From: Bacteroidota bacterium
GTDB taxonomy: Bacteria > Bacteroidota > Bacteroidia > CAILMK01
DNA: 52,805 bases
Reading direction: 5' to 3'
NCBI GenBank assembly: GCA_013288555.1
Contig: JABDBQ010000016.1
Coordinates: forward strand, 1 to 52,805
Shown here: in pieces, positions 14,632-22,358 of the stretch
Position numbering within the stretch: position 1 is the first letter of the stretch
How the letters are laid out: each line of letters starts with the position of its first letter
The notes under the pieces: generated by a model
Told to the model about the DNA's origin: nothing
The model's input: the letters and a program-made list of their open reading frames with translations, nothing else
Database searches by the model: none
Program-made: the position numbers and the translations under genes

Positions 14632-15284
14632 AAGGTAAGACCTACCTGGTTACCGCAGGGCCAACCCACGAGCCTATTGATCCTGTCCGATTTATAGGAA
14701 ATCATTCTTCAGGAAAAATGGGGTTTGCAATAGCAGAACAGCTTGCTGAGGTGGGTGCAAATGTGGAACTTGTATCTGGACCGGTAAACCTTTCTACATC
14801 TAATTCACTGATAAACATCACCCGGGTAAATACCGCCGAAGAAATGTATCATGCATGTTTATCGGTATTCCCGAAATGCAGTGGCGCCATATTATCTGCA
14901 GCAGTTGCTGATTACAGAACCGTAGATATAAGTCCTTTAAAGATAAAAAAGACAGAAATTGATGCCGATGTGCTTACTTTGAATCTTGTTAAAAATAAAG
15001 ATATACTCGCTGCCTTAGGTAATATTAAAACCAAAAATCAGTTATTAGTTGGGTTCAGTCTTGAAACACATAATGAAGCCCAGTATGCAATAGAAAAGCT
15101 GAAGAGAAAAAATTGCGATTTCATTATTATGAACTCTTTAAAAAATGAGGGTGCTGGTTTTGGATTGGACACAAACCGGATAAGCATTATAACTTCTGAA
15201 GGCGAAACAATTGAATATCCGAAAAAAAGTAAAAATGAAGTGGCATGGGATATTGTAGATTTTATAATAACTAGGTATTTTTGA
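14601..15284 (+). CDS. coaBC: CoaBC, phosphopantothenate-cysteine ligase half (frameshifted)
   Basis: The second half of coaBC, in the -1 frame from the A11 run. The sequence resumes without any gap: K-G-R-L-K-G-K-T-Y-L-V-T-A-G-P-T-H-E-P-I-D-P-V-R-F, then N-H-S-S-G-K-M-G-F-A, A-V-A-D-Y-R and V-G-F-S-L-E-T. These are the CoaB nucleotide- and substrate-binding motifs. No start codon lies before the conserved V-T-A-G-P-T motif, and the first ATG (14718) would cut off about 39 residues including it, so an independent CoaB is unlikely. It couples cysteine to 4'-phosphopantothenate using CTP. Confidence 0.85.
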   Translation, partial: KKKNPEKGRLKGKTYLVTAGPTHEPIDPVRFIGNHSSGKMGFAIAEQLAEVGANVELVSGPVNLSTSNSLINITRVNTAEEMYHACLSVFPKCSGAILSAAVADYRTVDISPLKIKKTEIDADVLTLNLVKNKDILAALGNIKTKNQLLVGFSLETHNEAQYAIEKLKRKNCDFIIMNSLKNEGAGFGLDTNRISIITSEGETIEYPKKSKNEVAWDIVDFIITRYF

Positions 15285-15298
15285 CGCATCAAAAAGAA

Positions 15299-16210
15299 AT
15301 GAATATGCATAAATTGTCTAAATATATTTTCATTTGCCTCATTTTATTTGGTAATGCACTTATTATAAAGGCTCAGGAGTTTAATTGCAGTGTAAGTGTA
15401 ACAGCACCTACCTTGCAGCTTGCCAATAGGGACCTGTGTAAAAATATGGAATCTCAGATCAAGGAATTCATGAATACCCGACATTGGACAAATGATAATT
15501 TTTCGGCCTCTGAGCGTATTGATTGCAGTATTTCAATAATTATTGGAGGCTATAACGCAAATAATTATTCCGGAACGATGCAGGTCGTATCCAGCAGACC
15601 GGTTTATGGAACAAATTATTCCACTTCATTATTTAATTGTTTGGATAAAAATTTTAACGTCAGTTATGTTATATTTCAACCTTTTGAATACCAGGAAAAT
15701 ACATATATATCAGAAATGACTTCAATCCTGGGGTATTATGCCTATATCATGTTAGGTTATGACTATGATTCATTTTCCAAGTTCGGTGGTTCACTGTATT
15801 TTCAAAAAGCCCAGAGTATTGTAAATTCTGCGCAAGGAAGTGGCGTTGTTGGATGGGGTTCTACAGAAAAAGATGATCACAACCGTTATTTCCTTGCAAA
15901 TGAACTGAATGATGATAGATTTAAATCATTTCATGAGGCCATATATGATTATCACCGTTTGGGGCTCGATAATATGTCACAGGATAATGGAAAAGGGACA
16001 GATAATATCATCAAAAGTTTACAGCTGTTGAACGAAGTGAAACAGAATTTCAATTCTTCGTATTCTCTGAATTTGTTTTTTCTGGCGAAAACTAATGAAC
16101 TTATAGATCTTTTTGCCTCAGCGCCTTCAGATAAAAAAGGCACTGCTCGGGACCTTCTCAAAAGCCTCGATCCGCTTAATACGGAGAAGTATAATGACAA
16201 ATTACAGTAA
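15299..16210 (+). CDS. DUF4835 family envelope protein (PorD-like)
   Basis: 303 residues from the ATG at 15299 (ATG 15305 is also possible). A signal peptide ends near A-Q-E-F. The mature part begins with the DUF4835 pattern F-N-C-S-V-S-V-x-A-P-x-L-Q and contains W-T-x-x-x-F and Y-I-M-L-G-Y-D-Y-D-S-F. The family is restricted to Bacteroidota and some annotations name it T9SS protein PorD; I recall this without being able to check it. Its place between coaBC and recN is conserved. Confidence 0.85.
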   Translation: MNMHKLSKYIFICLILFGNALIIKAQEFNCSVSVTAPTLQLANRDLCKNMESQIKEFMNTRHWTNDNFSASERIDCSISIIIGGYNANNYSGTMQVVSSRPVYGTNYSTSLFNCLDKNFNVSYVIFQPFEYQENTYISEMTSILGYYAYIMLGYDYDSFSKFGGSLYFQKAQSIVNSAQGSGVVGWGSTEKDDHNRYFLANELNDDRFKSFHEAIYDYHRLGLDNMSQDNGKGTDNIIKSLQLLNEVKQNFNSSYSLNLFFLAKTNELIDLFASAPSDKKGTARDLLKSLDPLNTEKYNDKLQ

Positions 16211-16243
16211 AAATTTTATTACCTTTATCGGGATAAAACAACC

Positions 16244-17902
16244 ATGCTTTCATCCCTGAAGATACAAAATTTTGCCCTCGTTCAATCCCTTGAAATTGAC
16301 TTCTTTAGTGGTCTTGATATCATAACGGGTGAGACCGGAACAGGAAAGTCAATTATACTCGGTGCCCTGGGTTTGATCCTTGGTTCTCGGGCTGATACAA
16401 GTTCTTTAATGGAGCCGGATACAAAATGTGTCATCGAAGGCAAGTTTCAAATTCCCGGTTCCCAATTCGTAGATTTCTTTAAAGACAATGACCTTGACTG
16501 GGATGAAAATACCATCATCAGGCGCGAGATAAGTCCTGCCGGAAAATCAAGGGCTTTTATCAATGATACGCCTGTAAATCTCTCATTATTAAAGGAATTT
16601 GCAGACCAGCTGGTAGATATCCATAGCCAGTTTCAAACGCAGAAACTCGTCGATTCACGATACCAGCTGTCCTTATTGGATGCTGTGGCCGGGCATAAAG
16701 CTTTGTTGGTTCAGTATGGTGACAAATACAGGGTTCTGAGAAAAATGGAATCAGACTTAAACCTTCTGAAAGAAAAAGAACTGAATGCAAAAAAGGAATA
16801 TGATTATTTCAGTTTCCAGGTTCATGAACTGGAGGAAGCAAACATACAACCTCTTGAACTTGAATCGCTCGATGAAGAGTTGATGCTGCTGAGCAATGCG
16901 GAAAAAATAAAACTGGTCCTGCAGACAGCTATGTATGAAATCTCCGACGGGGATGAAAGCCTGAACAACCGGATAGCCGGTCTGGATAAACAATTTTCAG
17001 CTATTTCCTCATTGAATTCACGGTTGTTGCTGATCCAGAAACGACTGGAGGATGTACTTATCGAAACCAAAGACATTAGCGGTGAGATTGCAGAAATGTA
17101 TGAGTCTGTGAATATAGACCAGGAACGATTGGAACAGGTGAACAACCGCATCAGGGTTATCAATAACCTGCTGGTCAAGCACCAGTTTAAAACTGAAACA
17201 GAACTCCTGAATTATGCCGATGAGCTTCGTGAAAAGATAAAAAGCACAGAATCGCTGTCTCAGGATATTGAGCAAATGCAAAAGCATCTTACGGTGCTGA
17301 ATTCTGAACTGAATATGATGGCTGATGAAATTTCATCAAACCGCCATAAGCAGGTTGAGCCTCTTGAAAAACAACTTGTTACACTGCTGCGGCAGGTTGG
17401 TATCCCTGAAGCGGCCATACAGATATCCCTGAAAGATTCAGAGTTGCTAAATGAATTTGGGAAAGATAATATAAAGGTACTCTTCAGTGCCAACAAAGGC
17501 TCGCGGCCTATGGAAGTAGGTGCCGTAGCATCAGGTGGCGAGCTTTCAAGACTCATGCTTTGTTTCAAATACATTCTTGCCGATAGTATATTTCTGCCTA
17601 CTGTTATTTTTGATGAAATAGATTCAGGCGTATCCGGTGAAGTTGCCATTAAGGTAGGGCAGATGATAAAAAAACTATCTTCCGGCCGCCAGGTACTCTG
17701 CATCACGCACCTGCCACAGGTGGCGGCCATGGGAGATCATCATTATGTCGTATATAAAGTTCCGGGCAGGGAGCGTACTGCTACCCATATCCGCCAACTG
17801 CAAAGCAACGAGCGCATCGAAGAGATTGCCAAAATGATTGGAGGACATGTTCCTGGTGCGGCGGCTGTTGAGAGCGCTAAGGAGCTATTGATGCGGAATT
17901 AA
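16244..17902 (+). CDS. recN: DNA repair protein RecN
   Basis: 552 residues, normal for RecN. Walker A G-E-T-G-T-G-K-S at residues 29-36, two long coiled-coil arms (about 150-370), the ABC signature V-A-S-G-G-E-L-S-R-L-M-L and Walker B V-I-F-D-E-I-D-S-G-V-S-G. It is an SMC-like ATPase acting in recombinational repair of double-strand breaks. A near-consensus -7 box (TACCTTTA, 16220-16227) precedes it. Its last four bases overlap the stop of the convergent cyclase gene. Confidence 0.97.
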   Translation: MLSSLKIQNFALVQSLEIDFFSGLDIITGETGTGKSIILGALGLILGSRADTSSLMEPDTKCVIEGKFQIPGSQFVDFFKDNDLDWDENTIIRREISPAGKSRAFINDTPVNLSLLKEFADQLVDIHSQFQTQKLVDSRYQLSLLDAVAGHKALLVQYGDKYRVLRKMESDLNLLKEKELNAKKEYDYFSFQVHELEEANIQPLELESLDEELMLLSNAEKIKLVLQTAMYEISDGDESLNNRIAGLDKQFSAISSLNSRLLLIQKRLEDVLIETKDISGEIAEMYESVNIDQERLEQVNNRIRVINNLLVKHQFKTETELLNYADELREKIKSTESLSQDIEQMQKHLTVLNSELNMMADEISSNRHKQVEPLEKQLVTLLRQVGIPEAAIQISLKDSELLNEFGKDNIKVLFSANKGSRPMEVGAVASGGELSRLMLCFKYILADSIFLPTVIFDEIDSGVSGEVAIKVGQMIKKLSSGRQVLCITHLPQVAAMGDHHYVVYKVPGRERTATHIRQLQSNERIEEIAKMIGGHVPGAAAVESAKELLMRN

Positions 17903-19746
17903 CTGTCTTCCTTCACCCCATCTACAAAATACATTTCAAGCAGGCCCTTGTTCTTGGCTTCGATGTAACCTCGTGGGGTGCAATCGAAATAATCCTTTAT
18001 TTTTTCATAGGTAGTGGCTGAAATATTCACCTTGCCGGTTTCACTGTTTTGCTGGATACGTGCCGCTGTGTTTACCGTATCTCCCCATATATCATAGGCG
18101 AATTTTTTAATCCCCACCACACCTGCCACAACCGGTCCTGTGTGTATTCCTATCCTTAATTCAAAGAATGGAAGATTTTGTTCAGATTTTTCATTTTTCA
18201 TTTCTTTTACATATCGCTGCATTTCAAGGGCTGCAGATATGACTTCCTTTGGAGTTCCTTTATCCGGATTGGGAAGTCCACCTGCTGCCAGGTAAGCATC
18301 CCCAATGGTTTTGATTTTTTCAAGCCCATACTGCTCCATGATCAGGTCGAAGCTGCCAAAATACATGTCCAGATCAGCGACAAGATCCGTGGCCGACATC
18401 TGTTCAGAGATATTGGTAAACCCTTTTATATCTGCAAATAGCACACTTATTTCTTCATAGCCATGGGCAGTGGTTTTGCCATATTTCTTCAACTCTTCAG
18501 CCGTTTCTGATGGGAGGATATTGAGCAGCAATTCATCAGACCGGCTCTTTTCGGCACTGATCGTTTTCATGGCACTTTGCTGATGCCGGTACCGGTTGAT
18601 GAGGACGAGAATGATGATAAAAATCAATAAAATAATAACGATCAAAGAGTTACGCAGCAGCTTGGAGAATTTTTGTTCACCAGTAAGTGTAGCTATTTTC
18701 TCATGGTCCTTCTCCGTATCATATTTGGTTTGCAGCTCCGCAATGGCTTTGCTTTTATCTACACTAAAGATGCTGTCTTCTATTGTTTTATAAATTCTGA
18801 AAGCTTTATAAGCATTCTTAACATCGCCAGTAGAATCATAATAATCACTGAGGTTATGATAAATTAACATCCTTGAAGTAGCTGCCCCGGTTTTGTTGGC
18901 AATACGCAGCGCTTTGTTTAGATAATAATAAGCGCTGTCCATATTTACATTCGTATAAACCGCACCAATATTGTCATATAAATTTGCAAGCATAAGTTCG
19001 TTTTTTTCGGCCTCATATATTTTGGCAGCCAAGAGAAAATAGGAAAGAGTTTTTTTATAATAACCTTCATTATAATAGGTTATACCAATATTTTCATAGG
19101 CGGTAGCCATGTCTTCCTTATTATCTCCAGTCTTGAAAATGGATAGTGCTTTTACAAACAAGTCACGTGCAATCCCTACTTTCTGATATTTTAGATAAAA
19201 ATTCCCGAGATTAATACAATCTTCCCCTTGCTCGATGATATTATTATGCTTTGTTGCAATCTCGAGAGCTTTTTGGAGGTAATAAATAGCTTTGGCACTG
19301 TCTTTAAGAGTGACATACAATATCCCAAGATTGCCTAAAGATTTTGAAATTCCGGCATTATCATGCTTTTTTTCTCTAAGTTTTAAGCATTTCAAATTGA
19401 AATATACCGCAGAATCATACTCATCTGAATCATAACAAATATTTCCAAGCCTGTCATAAATCTCAATAAGCCCTAATTCATAATGCGCATTTTCCGCCAG
19501 ATTTTCAGCAATGTGAAGATATCTTTTTGTTTTCTGGGCATTAATTGCCTGATATTTAAGAGCAGTCTTCCATAAGAGGTTTATACTCTGGGTATCAATG
19601 TGTTTAAGATTGACTATCGAATCCAGTTTTTTGCTCAAATAAACATCTTCCATTTGAGCTGATAAACTGCCGACCTGTATACCTATGAGAAAAATAGAGA
19701 ATAACAGCCAAAACCTGATTTTCCTTGATTTTATCATGCAGAACAA
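17899..19746 (-). CDS. TPR sensor with class III adenylate cyclase
   Basis: 615 residues (or 612 from the second ATG). Order: signal peptide or anchor (about 10-30), tetratricopeptide repeats (about 60-330), one membrane segment (about 366-384), a short coiled coil, and a class III cyclase domain (about 430-610). Metal-binding Asp439 (F-A-D-I-K-G-F-T) and Asp483 (I-G-D-A-Y) are present. Lys479 and Asp552 (Y-D-I-W-G-D) sit at the purine-choosing positions and point to ATP rather than GTP. Asn559 and Arg563 complete the transition-state pair. The TPRs would lie in the periplasm, making it a probable envelope-sensing cAMP producer. Its target is unknown. Confidence 0.88.
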   Translation of the reverse strand: MFCMIKSRKIRFWLLFSIFLIGIQVGSLSAQMEDVYLSKKLDSIVNLKHIDTQSINLLWKTALKYQAINAQKTKRYLHIAENLAENAHYELGLIEIYDRLGNICYDSDEYDSAVYFNLKCLKLREKKHDNAGISKSLGNLGILYVTLKDSAKAIYYLQKALEIATKHNNIIEQGEDCINLGNFYLKYQKVGIARDLFVKALSIFKTGDNKEDMATAYENIGITYYNEGYYKKTLSYFLLAAKIYEAEKNELMLANLYDNIGAVYTNVNMDSAYYYLNKALRIANKTGAATSRMLIYHNLSDYYDSTGDVKNAYKAFRIYKTIEDSIFSVDKSKAIAELQTKYDTEKDHEKIATLTGEQKFSKLLRNSLIVIILLIFIIILVLINRYRHQQSAMKTISAEKSRSDELLLNILPSETAEELKKYGKTTAHGYEEISVLFADIKGFTNISEQMSATDLVADLDMYFGSFDLIMEQYGLEKIKTIGDAYLAAGGLPNPDKGTPKEVISAALEMQRYVKEMKNEKSEQNLPFFELRIGIHTGPVVAGVVGIKKFAYDIWGDTVNTAARIQQNSETGKVNISATTYEKIKDYFDCTPRGYIEAKNKGLLEMYFVDGVKEDS

Positions 19747-19884
19747 AGCGCCCGATTGTTATTTTTAAGCGACATTTTTCTCGAAGATACTGTATTTTTT
19801 TGCAATGGAAATTGCATAAATCTTCAATTTGAGCAAAAAATCACTATTCACTTTTGACCAAACCGATAATGAACATCGTTTGTT

Positions 19885-20367
19885 TTAGTAATGTTTTATA
19901 CTCTGCGGATTCAAAATAACGTCCGTTTGCCCGGGTATTGGTGTTACACCTGCTACTACCTCGAAGAGGGCATAAATAAGGGTACTGGTTGTGTTAATTC
20001 TATAAACGTAGAAATCAAAAATCGGATTTGGGTTAGGCTGTGGATCATAAGTAATATTGTTAAAATTGATACAATAGTTACCATAGGTGTCAGGCCCAAG
20101 TATACATTCGGCAGAAGCCCCTGAATCAATTGAATAGCCTGAAGCCGTGGTACCAAATATGGCCCAGCCACAATCATACTGAGCATCCGCAGGTGAAACA
20201 GCGGTTACATTAACATATAATACTCCAGTATTTAATGGATATGGCTGGTTGGTGGCAGGGTTGGTGTTCATTGTCCACATTGTAGCGCTGGTAAATTGAA
20301 GAGAGCTCAAAAGATTACCATTGCTGTCATATTGACCATAGTTTACATTTAGTGTTGGTGTTGCCAT
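19885..20367 (-). CDS. Unknown beta-rich 160-residue protein
   Basis: I do not recognise it. There is no signal peptide; it begins M-A-T-P-T-L-N-V-N-Y-G-Q-Y-D and is rich in Asn, Thr, Tyr and Pro with alternating hydrophobic residues, so mostly beta strand. It has two Cys in the middle and contains N-Y-C-I-N-F-N-N-I-T-Y-D and I-F-D-F-Y-V-Y-R-I. It follows the four-helix membrane protein on the same strand with a 193-base gap and may be expressed with it. Confidence 0.7.
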   Translation of the reverse strand: MATPTLNVNYGQYDSNGNLLSSLQFTSATMWTMNTNPATNQPYPLNTGVLYVNVTAVSPADAQYDCGWAIFGTTASGYSIDSGASAECILGPDTYGNYCINFNNITYDPQPNPNPIFDFYVYRINTTSTLIYALFEVVAGVTPIPGQTDVILNPQSIKHY

Positions 20368-20457
20368 GATTATAATTTTTAGGTTTCAAGAATACTTTGC
20401 CAAATCTGATGATAAGTTTTTGAATGGCAATGAATAAATTTTCAATATACAGAGTCG

Positions 20458-20476
20458 TTGACTTTTAGAAAGTCAA
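20458..20476. repeat. Perfect short hairpin
   Basis: TTGACTTT-TAG-AAAGTCAA in the gap between the two unknown genes. There is no T-run on the minus strand, so it is not a clear terminator; a regulatory or processing role is possible. Confidence 0.4.
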
Positions 20477-20560
20477 GTATTCTAATGCTGCGAATATGAC
20501 CCCACAACTGAAATTATAAATTGATGATTATGGCTGGAAGTTAAACCTCCTTCCCATTCA

Positions 20561-21283
20561 TCAGGCAGTTGCCACGGTTTGGGTTTCCGTTCCTGAACTT
20601 TGCGGAGCTGCAGGTGCGGGTATAGGATCGGGTGGTGTACTCTGTTGAACCTGTGCAGGAGCAGGTGCCGGGGCGGGAGCTGTGGTTTGTTGCACTTGTG
20701 CTGGAGCGGGTGTTGTTGTCGCCAGGCTTCCGTTTTCACCAATTTTCATGCCTATATAGGTTGCCGAACTGATTCCCATAAGTGCCAGGTCTGTATCATT
20801 AAATAAGGGATAAGCAGGAGATGCTTTTAAAGATGCTAAGAACTTTACAATAAAAATAACCCCGAAAATGATGTTGAAAACAACAGATTGAAAACGGTGA
20901 ATACTGATGCCGCTTTGATCTGAAAGTATATCTTTCAAAAACCCTTCCGAAGGTTGGTTTTGCATCACGGCATTGTCGTCATCAGAACGGGAGTTGTCAA
21001 TGACCCTGCCTGCCGCTGCTGTACCTGCACTGATGCCAAGCAGCACCAGACAAGATGAATTTAAAGCCACAATGTCTTCATGCCAGCCATAGGCTAGCAT
21101 ATAGGCATCGACAATGATTACCAGCCAAAACATCATTTGTACCCGCGAATAGCTATAGGGCTTATTTTTAACCAGGCTTACATCTTTAAGAATATTGGTC
21201 GTATATGAAAGTGTAATTGCCGTAACGGTGAAAACACATACAGCAATAAAGGACCACAATTGATAATTATTAGCAAAAGCCAT
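20561..21283 (-). CDS. Four-helix membrane protein with internal duplication and Pro/Ala/Gln tail
   Basis: 240 residues from the ATG at 21283; the frame is open upstream, but those 59 codons lack protein character. One N-terminal helix, then two similar units: S-R-V-Q then a helix ending L-L-G-I-S-A-G-T-A-A-A-G, and H-R-F-Q then a helix ending L-M-G-I-S-S-A-T-Y-I-G. Between them is an acidic loop with S-D-D-D-N and G-F-L-K-D-I-L-S-D. The last 55 residues are a low-complexity tail of P-A-P-A and Q-V-Q-Q repeats. I recall similar G-I-S-x-x-T membrane proteins of unknown function in other bacteria. Confidence 0.75.
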   Translation of the reverse strand: MAFANNYQLWSFIAVCVFTVTAITLSYTTNILKDVSLVKNKPYSYSRVQMMFWLVIIVDAYMLAYGWHEDIVALNSSCLVLLGISAGTAAAGRVIDNSRSDDDNAVMQNQPSEGFLKDILSDQSGISIHRFQSVVFNIIFGVIFIVKFLASLKASPAYPLFNDTDLALMGISSATYIGMKIGENGSLATTTPAPAQVQQTTAPAPAPAPAQVQQSTPPDPIPAPAAPQSSGTETQTVATA

Positions 21284-21683
21284 ATATTTTATTGATTTAT
21301 GGTGTTTAAAACCCAATGTTCGTAAGTTAATTTCATAACACCAAGGTTTTGAGAAAATAATGCAGGTTAAGTTGTCTGTTTCACTTCTTAGTGGCAACGT
21401 GAACCATTGGTCAGGGAGGAATACGCCCCCCTCCGCAAAACTTAACACACCTCTATTCACTCTATTCCATAGTTTTTCCTTAAATTGCGCCTTTTATGAC
21501 CTTATCCATTGATTTAAAAACAGAAATGGCATCATTACTTATTTGCCGTATCATTTCCAGGAAAGACCGAAGACGGTTTTTCTGCTCCCGGATATGATTA
21601 CATTCCGGGATGCATCGGTCGGGAGACCGGTTTCCTCAGAACTGTTTTTTTTAACCTTTTTCAATTTTTTTTCTAATCATCAA
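21284..21683. other. Divergent intergenic region and structured arginine-operon leader
   Basis: The left half shows no clear element. The right part (21561-21651) holds three hairpins and a T8 tract before the first arginine gene, described separately. A near-match -7 box TAGTTTTT (21470-21477, +) could start a leader of about 200 bases. Confidence 0.4.
21561..21651 (+). promoter_or_regulatory. Three-hairpin leader with T8 tract before the arginine operon
   Basis: In order: GAAAGACCG-AAGA-CGGTTTTTC (21561-21582, one G-U pair), TCCCGGA-N11-TCCGGGA (21586-21610), CGGTC-GGGA-GACCG (21616-21629), then TTTTTTTT (21644-21651). Hairpins in series followed by a T tract look like an attenuator or cis-regulatory RNA for the downstream genes. 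No known riboswitch consensus was recognised. Confidence 0.4.
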
Positions 21684-22358
21684 ATGAGCGAAAGCCAGTT
21701 TATAGTCCGTTTAGCGACGGATAATGATATAAAATACGCAAACCAGATCTGTGCTGAGATGGAGTCATCTGCCAAAGCACGTGGTACCGGTATTGCCAAA
21801 CGATCCCCTGATTACATCATCCAGAAAATGCATGAAGCAAAAGCCGTCATTGCCCAGCATGAAGACGGCAGGTGGGCAGGGTTCTGCTATATAGAAACTT
21901 GGGAAGACGGGAAATATGTAGCCAATTCAGGCCTTATCGTGTCTCCTGAGTTCCGTAAAGAAGGCCTTGCCAAACGTATCAAGTCAAAGATATTTGAGCT
22001 TTCGCGCAGCAAATATCCTGAAGCCAAGATATTTGGCCTCACTACCGGATTGGCTGTGATGAAGATCAATTCAGAACTTGGTTATGAACCGGTTACCTAT
22101 TCAGAGCTCACCGATGATAACCAGTTTTGGGCAGGCTGCCAGAGTTGTGTGAACTTTGAGATCCTCATGAGCAAAGAGCGCAAGAACTGTTTGTGTACGG
22201 CCATGCTTTATGATCCTGCAGATCAGAAAGAGAAAGAGAAAGAGGGAATACAGAAAGAGATCAATAATTTGAAAGTAAACGGACATTCAATTAAAGCAAA
22301 ACCAGCCTGGAAATCAAGCAAATGGATCAAAGCGATAAAAAACAGGATGCAGAAATGA
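21684..22358 (+). CDS. GNAT acyltransferase of the arginine operon (candidate glutamate N-acyltransferase)
   Basis: 224 residues from the ATG at 21684. The 47 upstream in-frame codons lie in the hairpin leader and are not coding. It has the GNAT core: V-R-L-A-T-D-N-D at the N-terminus, S-G-L-I-V-S-P-E-F-R-K-E-G-L-A-K-R-I (acetyl-CoA loop), and I-N-S-E-L-G-Y-E-P-V. A C-terminal extension contains C-L-C-T-A-M-L-Y-D-P and a Lys-rich end. As the first gene of the operon, with no other argA or argJ here, it is the likely enzyme making N-acetyl- or N-succinyl-glutamate. Its stop overlaps the argG start (ATGA). Confidence 0.82.
   Translation: MSESQFIVRLATDNDIKYANQICAEMESSAKARGTGIAKRSPDYIIQKMHEAKAVIAQHEDGRWAGFCYIETWEDGKYVANSGLIVSPEFRKEGLAKRIKSKIFELSRSKYPEAKIFGLTTGLAVMKINSELGYEPVTYSELTDDNQFWAGCQSCVNFEILMSKERKNCLCTAMLYDPADQKEKEKEGIQKEINNLKVNGHSIKAKPAWKSSKWIKAIKNRMQK

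Noticed and set aside
14718-15284. A separate coaB gene starting at ATG 14718
   Set aside because: It would lack the conserved V-T-A-G-P-T and S-S-G-K motifs that lie just upstream in the same frame.
19891-20124. Plus-strand frame opposite the unknown beta-rich gene
   Set aside because: Shadow of the minus-strand gene, which has the more natural composition.
21284-21460. 59-codon extension of the four-helix membrane protein
   Set aside because: No membrane or domain pattern and the ATG at 21283 begins a natural N-terminal helix.
21543-21683. 47-codon N-terminal extension of the GNAT
   Set aside because: The region is made of RNA hairpins and T-runs and lacks protein character; GNAT homology starts at 21684.
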